Part shown: piece after piece, positions 20,818 to 35,657 of the stretch
Position numbering within the stretch: the first letter of the stretch is position 1
Layout: each line of letters starts with the position of its first letter
Source: Malurus cyaneus samueli
Lineage: Eukaryota > Chordata > Aves > Passeriformes > Maluridae
DNA length: 64,000 nt
Reading direction: 5' to 3'
NCBI GenBank assembly: GCA_009741485.1
Contig: CM019214.1
Location: 20,512,323 to 20,576,322 of the forward strand
Position numbers and translations under genes: made by a program
The notes under the pieces: generated by a model
Databases searched by the model: none
Told to the model about the DNA's origin: nothing
Seen by the model: only the letters and a program-made list of their open reading frames with translations

Positions 20818-21875
20818 AGCTACTGGCTTATTTTCCTGTACAGAATATGCAGGAATTTTCTCACTTTGAAATATCAGCAAGTTACTTGGACAGACTGGTC
20901 GGCTATGTACAGGATTTTAGAGCTACAACAGATCCATAACTGTTATCAGTCATAGGTTTTTCCTTGTCTGGGCATCATCCAATTTTAGTTCACAGATAAA
21001 ATTTCACTTCATTTTCCATATGGTTAGCCAAACCACAAGTTTCTGTCTTGTATTCATAGTTCTCATTTCAAATGCAAATCCCTTTATCCTTCCTCCTTTA
21101 TCAGTTATCTACTATAATTATTATTTGTATTTCAAGATTATTTCAAAATTTGAATTAATTTTCTGAAAATACTATCTTTTTAGTACATAACCTTTGAATT
21201 CTTCCATTTTACTATACCTATTTTAGAACTTTTTTCATATGATGGTTCTCCTATGAAGTTTAAAGGCTGTAATCCAGAGAAATATCCAGTGAGTAATTCT
21301 GGAATACTGTTGTACTACTATTGTGATATTTCCCATCTATCAACAAGGCCCAAAGTGCAATAAAAAGACCTTTTGGTTGGGAGAACTTAGTTATTGACAA
21401 AAGTGAATGAAGTCTTAAAGCTGTAAAAATTTAATTTTAGAAGTGTTCCACAAACAGGAAACTAAGACGCAAACCTCAATGAAAACATTGCCTATTTCAC
21501 TCTAAACCTAATGTGCATTTTCAGGATTCTTACAGCATCTGTCAAGTGCAAGCAAGGAAAAACTGGCTGAGTTTCACAAACTGTGCTACTTTAAAAAATG
21601 GTCTTGTGATAAGGAACACAATACTACTTCTCCTGATAGTGTTATTAATTGGTAATGCCTTCCCCCATGCTGGTATTATGTTGCACCTCTGCCTTTCACC
21701 ATTCCTTTTGCAAAAAGAACACATTATTTTCTTCGGGATGATAATCTAGATTAGGAAGCAATATAATCAGCCACTTAATTATACATATGCAGAAGGAGCA
21801 CAACAGTTGCTCTGCTTGTCAAGAGGATTTAAAATGTAAGCAGCACAGGGCCAGTAAAAAAACACATTCATCTAG

Positions 21876-21910
21876 AAAATTAGTCTTCTAATTAAAAAAA
21901 TTAGTCTTCT
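21876..21910. repeat. 14-bp direct repeat
   Basis: The sequence aaaattagtcttct is present at 21876-21889 and 21897-21910 with seven bases between. Probably slippage or a local duplication in AT-rich intron. Confidence 0.8.
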
Positions 21911-22119
21911 TAAAACCCTAACAGACAACTTCCTTTCACAGAGTAGCATCACCCGTAACCTTCAACACTGTATGAACTGTTCCAAGAGTTAGTTTTCAAT
22001 TTAACAAGGGGGAAAAAATGGAACAAATAACGCTGAATAAAAATATTCCCTTACCTGTTGTTTTTCATTTGTTTTTATGCCCTGTTACCAAAGGCAGAAA
22101 AACAAAGCGCAATTCCATC

Positions 22120-22440
22120 AGTCGATGTACAACTCAAAAGCAGCCTCCTGGCACTGGACCAGAAAGCAAAGCTGAACTTTGGTGAGAGGCCATGATGAGG
22201 TCTGCTGGCTCACCACACAGCCACCTCTCTCCCAGAGCTCCTGCCCTCCAGCCCCAGGGAGCCAGCAGGAGACACTGCTCCGAGCCACCCTGAGGTCCCA
22301 CAGGAATGTGGGTGCCTTCATGAGCTGTGCTGATTGTACAGACGCGGTGCTGAGCAGGTGGTCCCAAACATGGCCATGTGCCTCCCTGAAGGTGCTCAGA
22401 CAATCCCACCCCAGCCACTCCCGTTGTGAAGCACTCAGCT
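22120..22440. other. Local GC-rich patch in intron 1, unassigned
   Basis: About 320 bp distinctly richer in G and C than its surroundings, with overlapping open frames of 67-103 codons on both strands. No family is recognised, and few CG dinucleotides remain, so it is not a clear CpG island. It could be an old repeat or a degraded retro-insertion. Confidence 0.3.
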
Positions 22441-25400
22441 CTAATATCAGGAAATCACAGTGCAGAAAAACTAAAGAACATGTAAGTTAACAGTTGCTCT
22501 CTTCCACCCTAAAATAAAGACCCTTTGCTTTCAAGCATGAAGTTTTTACACTGGACTGTTACTCTACACCGTACTGAATATTACCTTTATCTAAGTATCT
22601 CAAGTATAAATTGCACTGAAATATTTACAGCATTGCAATACTAATAGTGTTGAAATATTTTTTGCCTAAGCTTACCAAATACGCAGCTTGTCTTGGGGGA
22701 AGAAGTTACAATGTATAAAATTTGAGTTAGGTATTCTATGTTGGTTTGCAGTTGACAAATTTATAATACTTTGTACAGGCTGTGCATTGTTTGCCAATGA
22801 TCACATCCCAGGGGCTAAACAAGGTAGATGGAGGAGGCAAAATACAGCATCCAGCCTTCAAAATCTGCCTGCCTGCTTGGTCAGTGGCAGGGAAGTGCAA
22901 AAAGAATTTTAAGGAGCTCTGCAGAAAAAAAAAACTAACTTTTTTTGGCATGAAAAAGAACGTAGCAAAGTACGAACGTGACTGTACACCACCTAGACTT
23001 GAATACTTCGCAAAAAAAATAAAATAAAAGATCCAAACCAATTAATCAACTGGGGAAACTGAAAGAAAGCAAAACAAACTAGTCAAGTGAGGTTTACTCG
23101 GTCAGCAGCTGTCCTGTGGCTGAACAGACAAAACACCTCTCTGTTAAGTGAACACACCAGCAACATTTGAGTGCATTAAGAAATAATTTTAGGGCAATAC
23201 CTAAACATGTCAACATTTAACAGGTTTTCTTTCAGACTCAGGGAAACTGCTGCACAACACCAATCAAATCTTTTATTTTTGGAAGTTGCACACATTGCAC
23301 AAAACAACACTGCTGCAGACAGGCATATCCAGCTATGTCCCATAACTTGGTATAACCACAAATATTAAATAATTATTGCTTTAATTGACATGAAAGCAAT
23401 ACTGTGATAAATTTAATATTTTTTTTGTTGCATTGAGCAACAACAAAGTAGGATCATTGCCAAAATATTTAATGCTAAAGCACATTTCTATAAAATTCAT
23501 AGTTTGCCAAGATGTTGGGCAGGCAGAGTTGACTCACAGCAAGACTTTACCAGTTCATTTCTCTAAGAAGAGTTTTAAGGAAATGCTTGCAGAATGACGA
23601 AGCTAGATAAGAAACTCCTCAGCTAATTTGGCTAGTTCCCAAACAGAAATATTAGCTTGAATTTGGAAGTGGTTAAAAAAAAAAAAAAGAAGAAAAGCTA
23701 TCTGGATCGTGACATTTAACATCTGACTTGTGTAAAAACTGAAGAAAAGTAACTCTGTTAAATATTTTCACTTTCAATACAGAATATATTAACTGAGGAA
23801 AGTAGAGGACAAATAAATGTGCTTGGACTCTCTAACAGCATGCCTAAAGCTCAAGGTTGAAGTACAACTGACCCCACACAGAGCCATTTGAACATGTGCC
23901 AAATGCATGAAGCTCAGAAGTTTCATGCTCTGCTAAGGCAACTTTCACATCACTCACTGACTTCATCTCAGATCAAAAGCACTAAAGGAAAAACTGCAGA
24001 GAATCTGATTACAGATGGCTTTTGCTGATGCTTTCTACTTAATCTCCTCTGGAATGCAAGGTCATAGCCCTCCCATATTTTAAAAGGGATCTATATGCTA
24101 TATGCACTCAACTATTGTCACTGTACTATATTTTGCTTTCTCATCTGAGCATAATTTAAGGAGTGTTTTGCAACCCAGATTGCTACCCACAAAACATGCA
24201 CATGGGCTACAGGGCTTCAGAGGAGACCGCACTTTATGCAGTACTCATTTGCCTTGTAAATAAAAAAATATTTTTGTTGGAGTTACCTGTATTACAGCCT
24301 GTAAAAGATTCAAGGGCTGGAGTGATAGTGCTGTAAGGAACACCTTAAACCCACTTGTCTGCTCAGAACAAACATACCTACACCCTCGAGATGACATGGT
24401 TCATTCTACTTTCCGTTTTGCTCATGGACCAAACCTATATTCACACATCCTACGGCTCCCAGGCAGGTTTCAACCAACAAAATCCAGAAAATTCAAGTCC
24501 TAGACACATTGGACAGAAGTCTCACTCTCCTTTTAAGTCTAAATCTCCAAACTTTTAAGAAGAAATACGACTTCCTTGCTTTAACTGCATTCTTCTCACA
24601 GAAATATTCTGCTTATTAAAAGCTTACTAAAACCCTCATGATTTGAAATCTGTTCTTACCATCTTTAAAATTCTCAACAACTGTGAAAGCATAAACTGAA
24701 GCTGTTCAAAATATTCTACTTGAAAAACATATCTAAAAGCAAACATTCGCAGATAATAAAAAGTATTTGAGAACTTGAAAATATTTCCTTGCTATTCATT
24801 GAAGCCTTGACACCCTCTTTCTCTTCCAGCAGTCAAATGAAAAAGTGGTGAAGAGATAAAGGTCTTTTTTTTCTGTTTTCAACCTACACCTAAGTTTAAC
24901 TTCCAGTTTTGAGTGTCTTGTGTCTTCCAATTGGCACTTTTAAAAATCACAACCAAGTAAACTGTGCCACAGAAAATTTTCTTAATGCAAGGTACATTTG
25001 CTGGAACACAAGATGCAGTGCTGATGTTCTGAATAAAGTTTAATATGTAGTCAATGTACAGTCTTTCAAATTCTCAAAAATTACATTGGATGAAAGTAGA
25101 TCAACAATCCTAGAAAAGTCAGCTACACAGCTCTTTTCCTCCTTAGTTTTTGTAGTGGTCAGGCTCCTGGACTTTGAGATTACGTGTTTTTTTTTATTCT
25201 TTGTTTATTTGGCCAGAATTCCCTCCTCTAAGTAATTGTTTGTTTCACAATTAGAAATAGAAAGCGGTGATGGAGATTACCTTTATGCGAATATTTTCAC
25301 CTGAGGGGCCCTTCTCCCCTGTTTCAAACTATATGCATGGGCTTGTAGACACCCCAAGTATAGCAAATGGCAGAAGTATTTTAAGGTCCAAAAGTCAGTC

Positions 25401-28400
25401 CCACCAAACATAAGAAACACAGACCCACAGTTAACTATACAAACAATGAAAGGATTGCACCTGGGTCTTTTAGACACTCAGTCAAGCACCAAAATCTACT
25501 ATGCACTACAACAACATAGCTCAAGGTGACTGTTCCTCCACACAGAGAAATTAGAAGTGAAGGACACAGGAAAATGCAGTGGGATTCATCTGAAGACTAG
25601 ACAATGGTTCACTCCTTCATAGGGAGCATCTACTACAAACTAAGCACAACACAAGCAAACGTTTTTGACAAACATTAGAATAAGCATGAAGCTGAAATTA
25701 AAACTGCATGTGAAGTACAAATAACTCAGGAACAGGTTAGAAAAGACATGCTCCCTACCTTTCACATAAGAGCAATGTACAAAGAGAAGTGTCAAGAGGG
25801 AATCTTACAATGGTGGTTTCAGCTGCTTTACACTCGTCTTGACTTACTCTGCAGTTGTGCCCCTAATGAATCAAGAGATTCAACTATTTCCTGTACACTC
25901 AACTCCAAAGCTTCCTCTGCTACCCCCATCAGCTGTGAAAGGTCTCCCAAGCATGGATGCACACAGACTGTGTGCTCATGACCTGGCTACATTTTCAGGC
26001 ATCTCTCTAGTTTTTTTGGGTCTTCAAGGGATGCCCCACAAGCTCACTTCACAGGAGGTGCCAAAGGAGCTTGTGACCAGCTTCAATACAACTGAGCAAT
26101 AGTTGCTAGCATGAATCATTTCCACCAGTCTTATCCCAACCTAATTCTGGCTTATGTTTCTATCTTACAGTCTCCTTCAAACAAATGTGGATAAAGAGGA
26201 AAGAGGTAGAACAATCAGAAGACTTTCCTGAAGGGGATTTATTTCCAACACTCCAGCTTCCACTGACTTGCTTACCTATTTCATGGTAGGTAAAACTATC
26301 AACATTGTTTATATATATTACATCACCCCTAAAATGTCTCCAAAATCAGAGCAATGCAGACAAATACTTTTGTAAAATTATAAAAGAGCATGTCTACCAC
26401 TACAATAGTGCCATCCTCAAGCCAGAGAGACTAAGCACCATTCCCACTAAATGGCAAACACAAACAAAACAATCTAAATGCATTCCCATCAGGGGAAGGG
26501 ACTCATGCTCTCATAATCAATTCATATCTAACAACAACAAAGTTTGAGGGGGCTTGTAAACTCAACTATTTAACTTCGCAGTAAATACAAATAACAATGC
26601 ACAAGTAATGCATACTAGCATGTGATTTTAAGAAATTAATTCCAAACAATCGAAGCTTTTAAAAATACATAGTCTCTTCTTATCTTGATGCTTACATGTA
26701 CAGGTGGACAATAGGAAATTAAAACTCCTTGATTCTTAACTGCTTTGAGTCAATTAGTCCTACAGTAATCAGATTAACATTAGAAGGAAGATGTTCTTGC
26801 TTATCACTAGTAAGTGCTTCCTTTGCAAGAAATGTTATTTGCAACATTGTTTCAACCACCTGAGAACAGAAGCCCAGAATTCAACATGTCTGAAAGCCAA
26901 AGTCCAGCAATCCCTCACACTTGGGAACGGGGCTCTCAAGGCCAGGTTCAAGACATGCTTAGCAGCATTGCATGAGGAAATTTGACAGCTATCTCATCAT
27001 GGTATTTTTCTTTTACAGACAGTGAACTGCTCACTAAGGCTGTCAAAACAGCAAATTTTTCATTAATCCCGATTACAAACATGAATAGATGTAAATGGGA
27101 AATGGAAGATGTAAAGGTAAGCTCAGCAGCTCCTAAAGCTTCTTTCTTCCGCAAGCAGGCCAGAGGGCCCATTATAGGTTAGGGGGCCTGGGGGGCAGGG
27201 GGAGTGTCCAACCCAAGGCTGCAGCGCAGCTGTTAAGACACAGCAGGAGGGATCTGGATATTGTACTTAGTGAATCAGCTAAAGAGGTCTAAGCAAACTG
27301 ATGTTCATAATGAGAACTGTAGAATTCCATTCATACAATAGGTGGCAATGGGCCAAGGATAACTTGCTAAAAATAAGAGACCTAGAAAGATTAAAAAGCA
27401 AAAACATTTCTTACAATATAGAACTAGAAAAGAGTCAGATAATCCCGCACATGTAACTATTAAAAGTACTCCCTCTTCCTGAAGGACCTTCCAAGAACAC
27501 ATTATTTCCAGTGATTAAAAAAGGGGAATAAATGGGGTAATCCTTAATAGCTGGATGAAAAAGATAAAAATTGACCATTTTGAAGTATCAGGAATATGGT
27601 AGAAGACTTACTTCAAATTAACACTTGACCATTATCAATAGTGAACCTGGTAAAACTCAATATAAGAATGAAAAGGCCCATTTGAATGAGTCTTTGTTCA
27701 TTTCATCTAGAAGTAAATAAAAATACCATTTCTGTACATTTGTTTCCCCTTGATTTTTATTTTTTTTTACATTTTAAAGATCAAAGTGAACAACAGAATT
27801 GTGGTTTTTATTTACAACTGCACGGGTAAAAGTCTGCAGCACTTTTTTTCAACATCCTTCATCCACATAGGTAAGCTGCTGTTGAAGATGCTAGATGAAA
27901 CAACAGGTAATTGAAAACACAGGTTCTCATAAGGGCAAGATGATTTGCTGGCCTATGAAAAAGTAGTTCCTTGCTATTCTCTGAAATAAGAGACTGGCTA
28001 AAGAAAGCATTCTCTTCTTATTCCCCTCCCCACAGAAAGCTAAAATCCCATTGATATAGAGTCTCTGGGTGGAGCAACCAAACTCTTACAAAGCAGCTTG
28101 CCTTTTTCCCAGACAAATGACTTGGCTGAACTTAAGAAACTCTTTTCGCTATTACAAAATTCCACAGTAACTGCAATTCTAAGAAAAATCCCAGAATCTA
28201 GTGTGGAAAACCCCTACTGAATTAGGCTTCCAAGAGTCAGCAAGACTTAAGAGTTTATTTAAACAGAATTGTCACTCAAATACTAGCAAACTGCATGGAC
28301 CACACTGAAATGGAACTAAACAACATAAATCAGGTGACTATTGCAGCTTCCCCAACAAAATTCAAACTCCAGCTCTTTGTAAAATGTCAAGACAGCTGAA

Positions 28401-31400
28401 TCTTAGCTGAGTTTTTAAAGACGGCTGCATGCATTTAATTAAGGCAAAATCGAAGCCAGATGGCACATGATGCTTTTCCAATAGACTGGATGCTGTCACA
28501 AGAGGCACTACTTAAGCATTCCTTGATGATTCCTGGCACCAGTGGCTACAAAAATCTCTTTTTACAATCTACCATACACCACTCCTTTTTTTTTCCAGTC
28601 ACCAAGCCTTTAAAGAGGGTGGGAAGGAGGAAAAAGAGAGCCCCTGAGATAAATTGACTCAGTGTGTGGAATGCAAGGCAAACATTCCTGTACAAATTCA
28701 GATTTGATTTATTTCCTTTAGAAAACCTTCAGTGCAGGAGAAACCCCCAACTGTTGGTCTTTGCCTTACACTCACTAAGGTCACCACCAATCTTAAAGGG
28801 AGAAAATGAAAATAGATAACTATGTTTCCAAAGTACTTCACAGCAGAGGATGATGTTAATACTTTAGCCAGTAATAAATGCAAGTGAGCTGACTAAAAAG
28901 TCCTAAAGAATTTGGAAGTGTATGGTTGAAACATTAACATTTCATCTCTGGACTGCATAATCTCTCAGTGAAAAATGACAGTGGAGGCTTCTGTGGTCAG
29001 CACACATGCAGTGAACTCCTACTCACTGGGAAGGCTAGCAAGTTATTGCCTGCTGTAGTCTGCCAAAGCCATACAGGGTTGAGAACAGACTGGTGATCCT
29101 GTATTTTACTTCCAGTACTGTACACTATACATGGAATTATAGAGAGACGGTGTGAGCCACTCTGCTGGTCATGCTTCTCAAGCCAGACAGAATGCCCACC
29201 AAGGTGTGTCTCCAAGGCAATGGGGAATAAAAAGCATCAGAAGTTAACACATATGAAAAATATGCTGCTGACAAAACACCTCTGCTTGATTTTCACTTTG
29301 AGATTTTTCTGTTCTAGAATTACTTAAGCAGCTGCCATATTGCTCCCAAAAGGATTCCTTAGTATGTTTAGAACAAAAAGTGGGAATGATTATGTCTTTT
29401 TAATAGACAACAAGGTAGGCCCTTGCATTCTCTCTCAGTGTTCCCATCAAATCATACTGACTGTGGAACCACCTTTTCAAATATCTCACTGTTAGAGCAA
29501 ACTGACATAAAGTATACACATGGACAAATGCATAGGAATATAATTTTAGATTATTTCTAACTGGATGATTTCCTACTGAGCACTACTACGGACTAGGGTT
29601 TACTTGAGTTTTATTTGTGATTGGATATGTGTAAACATGGCAATCTCATTTTTAATTTAAAAATGGAATTATACACTTGCACTGAATATCTTACTGCTGG
29701 TGCAATCTGTTAAAAACTTATTTCCAACATTGTTGAGGACAAAAACCTCTCTGGTGAAAAGGGTGGACGTGTTTAACAATTGCAGCAGAACAATTCTTCT
29801 CTCCTAGTTAGTTTAAAGCTCCATTAATCTTAATGCAAAACAAAACAGTTTCCTTTAACAGCCAAATTCTTGACCTTGAGCCGTTCCAGTGCTGGAGTTG
29901 GGGGCTGGGATAGACAGGACATGGATTGACTATAACTTAAGAGCTGAAGAATAAAAACACATAGAAAAAATAGGGGGGAAAAAAACAAAACACAAAACTA
30001 AACCAAAATTATCTCTGTGAAAGATTAACAGCTCCATTCCTGTCAGGAAAATCTGGGCATCATCTCAAATTTTGTTTACCATTTTCAGAGAGATTTTTAA
30101 ATATAAGCAGTGAAAAGACAACCAGGAATGCACAAGCTAGTGGCTTCTAAATCGCCCATCCTAGCACTGACCCACATCATTAGCCACTAGTGTATTTTCT
30201 GACTAATCTTGCAAAATAAATCCAATCTAATGAGGCAGCATTATTTTCAGTTTGAAAAAATATGAGCTACAGTTGCTTTCTTTGTGGAAACTGAAGATGT
30301 CTCCTATTTAGATCCATTAATTTTTTTGATTCAAGATGCATTTACTCAAACTATCATTCCTATATGAACCTAGCTCAGAATTGGGCAGAATAAGGTGTTT
30401 AAATCTAAAACTATTCTTAACAGTCAACATTCACAGATCTTCTCACATACAAGTTTTATGCTCCCTCTACCAACTGCTGTTGCATTACCGAGTAAGTGCT
30501 CAGCATCAGTGCTTTTGTTATCAGGACGTTACAAAGCAAGTGACAGACCCAGGTAGCAGAACGCATTTGAGTTGCCTCTAAAACGGCATTAAATTGCCTG
30601 TGATTTATCTTAATACTTTAAGTTGTATTAAAGCATGATTTCCTCACTACATCTTGTAAGGGGCAAATGTCATCAACTGACAGTATTTGTCCAGCATTAA
30701 CTGTGGCTCAGAGGGCACGTAGCAGTTTCTGTAGGATGATTTCTGGGTCTCCCACAGCGGCACCACCTTACTCTGAAGAACGGCTCCTTAAGCAGCTTTT
30801 GTTCGAGGTCTGCTAGAACTAAGCTTTTTTAATGGCTCAAACATCAATGACTCATCCGGTATCAGCACTTACCAGAGAAGGACTGGACAAAGGGGAAAAC
30901 CTAATTTTGCTTAAGAACTCTGGAGGTTCTCATTTGACTATGGTTTTGGTTTACTCAGCACTCACAGACACACTGAAGTACAGAGACAATAAAATCATTT
31001 GGATTATGTACATAAATCTGATTTTCTTCCACAGGTACACAAAGCTGTTTGTAAATTTAGAGGTATGCTGGCCACTACTGTCCTCTCAAAACAAGCAAAG
31101 TCCTTTGAAACAAAGTTTCTCATTCAAAGGAATTTTTTTCTAATCATCTGTGCTGATTCAGATGCTTTTTGGCCAACATATAGTTCTGCAGGGTTTACCT
31201 AAAGCCCCATAACAGTGTCCATTATTTCTGCAGGAACATTTACATAAATATGCTTACCAAGTTTGAAAAATTTATTATTCTTAACAGTTTTCATTAACCA
31301 ACTACGACTAGAGTGACAGAGCTAGCTTCATATGCAGCCTCAACATCTACTTCAGTATTAAAACCTGAGACCAAATATGCACAAAATCCCAGCTGGATGG

Positions 31401-34400
31401 GGCACAAAAAGAAGGACCCATCATTCTGCAGATCCCAAAGACTTAGAAGTCATCTGCATGAAACTTTTTGTACCCAAATGAGGAAAATGGTGACCTGCAT
31501 AAAAACTTAATGCCAAGTAATACTTCATCCAAGTGGCCTCCTCCATCTTCAACTTGCAACAGAAGAAATTGCATAACAGAGCAATTGAAAAAGCCGAGCT
31601 AACACAGCAGGTGGTCCTGTCTCACAAGACTTCTACCAATGGATTTTGAAATTTTACACTTAGCCTGGTATGCACCTACATACATTAAAGAGCCTAAAAT
31701 GTTTAAACATCAGAGGCAAACCAAACATTTACAAAATACAAACCCTATTATTTTGGACAAACTTTGCTGCAATCATAGAGGAATGTTTCTTTTGGCTGCT
31801 ATTATGCTCACTTCCATTTACTTGTATAGAACAAAAAGCAAACAATATTTTCTTACCCTTTTTTAAAAATTGGCTACATATGGTACAAAATAGAATGATA
31901 AGGCTGGAGAGCAAACGTCTGTCTTTTAATGAACAGACTAATACACAGATTTTGCTAGTATGAGATTTTTTAGTGATTGTCCCAGTTACAGCAGAAAGGT
32001 CCAGCAACTACAAAATTCTTGCAAAGTTTTTTTCTGTCTTTTAAATAGGAAAAAAAAAAAAATCAAAAGATAGTGGGTTAGTAATGACACCCTTAATACA
32101 GCCCAGTTTATCTCAATCATAATAATAACAGATTGCTGCTCTATTCTTTCTTCAAAAATACTAGAATATTCAGCTTGCTGTCCCTTTGCATAAAAGGCTT
32201 AAAAAGGACAGATCTTCCATCAATACATCTTTATTAAGGCTCTCCAGAACAAATCACAAACCTCCTCTCTGTTATTTAATAACAAAACACAAAAATCTGA
32301 GCTAGTATATTTGAAAAAAATCCAGAAATGCTGAGCACAAACTGAGCAGTTCACACAATAGTTGTCTTACCTATTTCTCTGCATTTTATTTCAAGCATTG
32401 CTTCACAACTATTATCTCCTTATATCAAACTACAACAAATCAATGGACAGAAACAGCAAACTGTAAGCAACTCAGGCTTATCCCTATGTAGGTCCCGTGC
32501 ATGCAAACACAGCAGTATGGCACCTCATGGTTAATTAGCCCATTAACAGCATATCAAGCCCACAGCTCAGCTAAGATGCCAGCCCGCTGCATTCTCCAAT
32601 CAGCCAGTCCACACAGTATGCTGAGAGCAATGATATTTTCTCCTAAGCACAGCTGAGTTCATGTAAGTGAACAAGGGTGTGACAAAATAACAGAAAAAAG
32701 AGATTATAAAGAATGACTGAATCTTGCACTGAAGTTTCTTTTGTCCAAATGAGATTCGAAGAAAGAAGCGGTTTTTTTAACAAATCCTGAAACAGGATCC
32801 AGGCCCTTGGGTAAAATCTAGCTCACAACATAACCTTACAGCCCCTTATTTTCCAATAATCTCAATTTTGGCACAAGTTACCTTGAAAAAAACTCCAATT
32901 ATGCAAAGACTTGTAATTTCAAAAAGCTCACTCAGCTCTGAACTCTTCTCGGAATAAGGGAAGCAACATTGTAACTCTGGCTTTAACACAGAACAAAAGA
33001 CATGCTGCGTCCATGCGCATGAGAAAAACAAGTGATGTTCACAGCCAGTCAATGCCAGGTAAGTGAATTATGTTGTCCAAGCACTTAGAGAAATGAAAGA
33101 AAACAAAAAGAGCCAGGCAATTCTACATCACAGACAGAAAATGAACATACTGAAGAAACACAGAAAGCATTATCAATACATGCAAGTGGATTTGGGACCA
33201 GTGATTATCAAATGCTAAGGCTAAGAGTCAGAATTTGATCTGAAAAAAGCCTTTAGGACAGGACTGTCCAAGAAATCCAAGACTGGCTGGACAGGAGACC
33301 AGCAAATAGGGCTGTCCTACTGAGAGGCAGCTTTCTCCTAGGAAGACTTGGTCAATTATCCAATTAAGCAATAAAGAATACTTAATAATTTATAAAAGTA
33401 ACAGGCTATGAGCTGTTATTATGTAAGACATCACACTCACAAAAAACATCAAACCCTGAAGTAAAGCATACTCAAATTTTGACGGTAAATATCCCTGATC
33501 ATAAAATTCATTAGGTTTATGTCCTATAAACAAGGTATAGGAGCACTTACTGAATGAAAATACAGCTACTTGTAAATCTGCTTTCGACCAGGTGTCTCTG
33601 AGAACACACCCATCGCTCACACTGCAAGACAGGTTTTATTTCAGGTCATTCTCTAAAAACAACATGACCATGCAACTTCATTTCGTATACAATCTTTCCT
33701 GCTCATATTGTCACAATGCTGCTATTCTAGCACATGTCAAGAACTGAACTAGAGACTTTTGGAGATCAAGAAAGGAGCCTCAGTATTTGACCTGAGAAGT
33801 CAAAATAAATAATTTAGATCTGCATTCAAAATCTCCGCACATCTTGAGTAACAATCTAGGTACAGTAAACACATTCAGCAAAATGTTGCACTACCACTAA
33901 CAATTAAGTGAAGAATTCTGTAAAATTGTAAAGAAAAAGACGTTTCAGAGACAAACCTAGAAATTCCCATATACCAGAGTAATTTCTTATGAAATGAAGA
34001 ATCAGTAGAATAGTCACAAACTGATTCAACAGCAAGGAGAAAAAAAAACAAACCACAACCTTCAACAAATCCAGACCCAGGCTATGTTTTAAAGCAATTC
34101 CTACTGCGGAGTATGATCCCACACTTAAAACAACCTTGCTACCTCACAGAATGAAAATAATACATTAATGTCTACAGTAACCCCATAAAACTCCTGAGAA
34201 AAAGAAGGCAAGTACATGATTATTATTTTCTACAAACTTATAGACTACAAAAGATGTGGCATTAGTAAAACACAGCAGGCAGCAACAAAGTGTGATTGCT
34301 GCAGGCTTCTGTCTTGTAGCTGAGTTAAATTCTTTGCAACTCTACAGAAAGAATTATCTGAACAATACACTATACTTTTTTTCCCCCAGAAATAGTTTCT

Positions 34401-34784
34401 TACTTTTTTGATGGTATTTCCTACCAAAATTTTACAAGAAAATATGCTGTCATGGGATTAAAAATAATTGCTCTCTAAAAACCCAGTCAGGAGAAAACAA
34501 GGTACAGAAATGAAAAGGCCATTTCACAATACTAAAAGGATACCAAAAGCATCTCACTGGCATCTACACTACGGACTGCGATGTTCAGTTTTTCTGGTCT
34601 TGGGAGTTTTGGTTGTGGTTTTTGTTCATGTTGGTTTTAGTAATTTTTTTAAAGTGATCTGCAAGTGGATGAGCAAAGCTTGTCCACGATGTAAAAGTAC
34701 CCAGATTAGTCAAAACTGCACCGGCTGCAGTTTGACTGCCATACAATGAAGACTGAATTGCTTAAAGTCACTTTAGATAAGGGA

Positions 34785-34823
34785 ACACACACACAAAACT
34801 CCCCCCCCCACACCCACACATAA
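34785..34823. repeat. (AC)n / C9 / (CACA)n simple repeat
   Basis: A short AC microsatellite, a run of nine C (34801-34809) and a further CA-rich stretch. It is an old or short simple repeat with no coding context. Confidence 0.75.
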
Positions 34824-34873
34824 CAAACACGACCCACGGGGAAGTTCTGGGAATGCCAGAAATCAACACTTGC

Positions 34874-34883
34874 GTCATGTGCT
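34874..34883 (+). promoter_or_regulatory. M-box-like site GTCATGTGCT
   Basis: Matches ten of the eleven positions of the melanocyte M-box (AGTCATGTGCT), differing only at the first base. It is deep in intron 1. A chance match is possible. Confidence 0.25.
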
Positions 34884-35623
34884 CTGCCGTGCTCTGAAAA
34901 CAGCAGCTCAATGGTCACCACCAGACAACTAAATACAACATCTGGAATTACTAGAAAGGGAATAGCAGGTCCTGTGTCATTCAATTCCCTATGTTATTGT
35001 AAACTGAAAATTTCCTGTAATCCCATCCAAACTAGAATCCAGCAGAATTTAGAACATAAGAGCAAAGAACAGACTGCCAGAGATACTGACCCCAAATCTT
35101 CATGAAGAGAATTTAATCAGGACAGACTTACCTCAGAAAAGATGTAGCAAGAAGAAAGATTCTATATTAGACTATAACACACAATCATGAATCCACAAAA
35201 TGGAGAGGGCCAGTTACTTCTCAGAAATATAACAAAGCAAATTAGACAGCCTGTGTAAAACAGCACTGTTTTCTTAAAAACAGGTATGAAACATTGCTAG
35301 TAGATACTGGGGAAGTCAAAAGCTCAAAAATACAGTGAACCTAAAAAAAATTATTTGTCCTGCCGTGAATTTCCTATTTAACTTAAACACAAATAATTCA
35401 AACATCCCCTTCTGTCTACTAAAAAACTGTATCAAAAGGAAAAGAAAGAAGGGAAATAATAGTAATTTTTTAATTACATTACACTTCTCTTGCTTCTTAG
35501 AACGATTCCTCAGTTATTATTATCACTACTATTTCTCAGCTACTTCCACAAACAGGAAACAAGGTCCAGTAGACTTTGTCCCAACTTGGTACAGTTGTCA
35601 TCATGTTCCTAGATACGGCGGAC

Positions 35624-35657
35624 ATGCCCACTCAGACAATATGCCCACTCAGACAAT
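35624..35657. repeat. Perfect 17-bp tandem duplication
   Basis: The unit atgcccactcagacaat occurs twice in a row without mismatch (35624-35640 and 35641-35657). The identity of the copies suggests a recent duplication; replication slippage or an assembly artefact are both possible. Confidence 0.9.

Larger units (their letters stand above)
8023..22100. other. SHROOM2: Intron 1, unremarkable segment
   Basis: AT-rich intron with the simple repeats listed separately. The open frames here (mostly 60-127 codons) are short, lack splice-consistent edges or domain similarity and show no codon bias. I see no RNA gene. Confidence 0.6.

Noticed and set aside
26890..26985. Possible further CR1 fragment (ctctcaaggccaggttcaagac)
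   Set aside because: Only about 20 bases resemble the CR1 body and the neighbouring sequence does not continue it.
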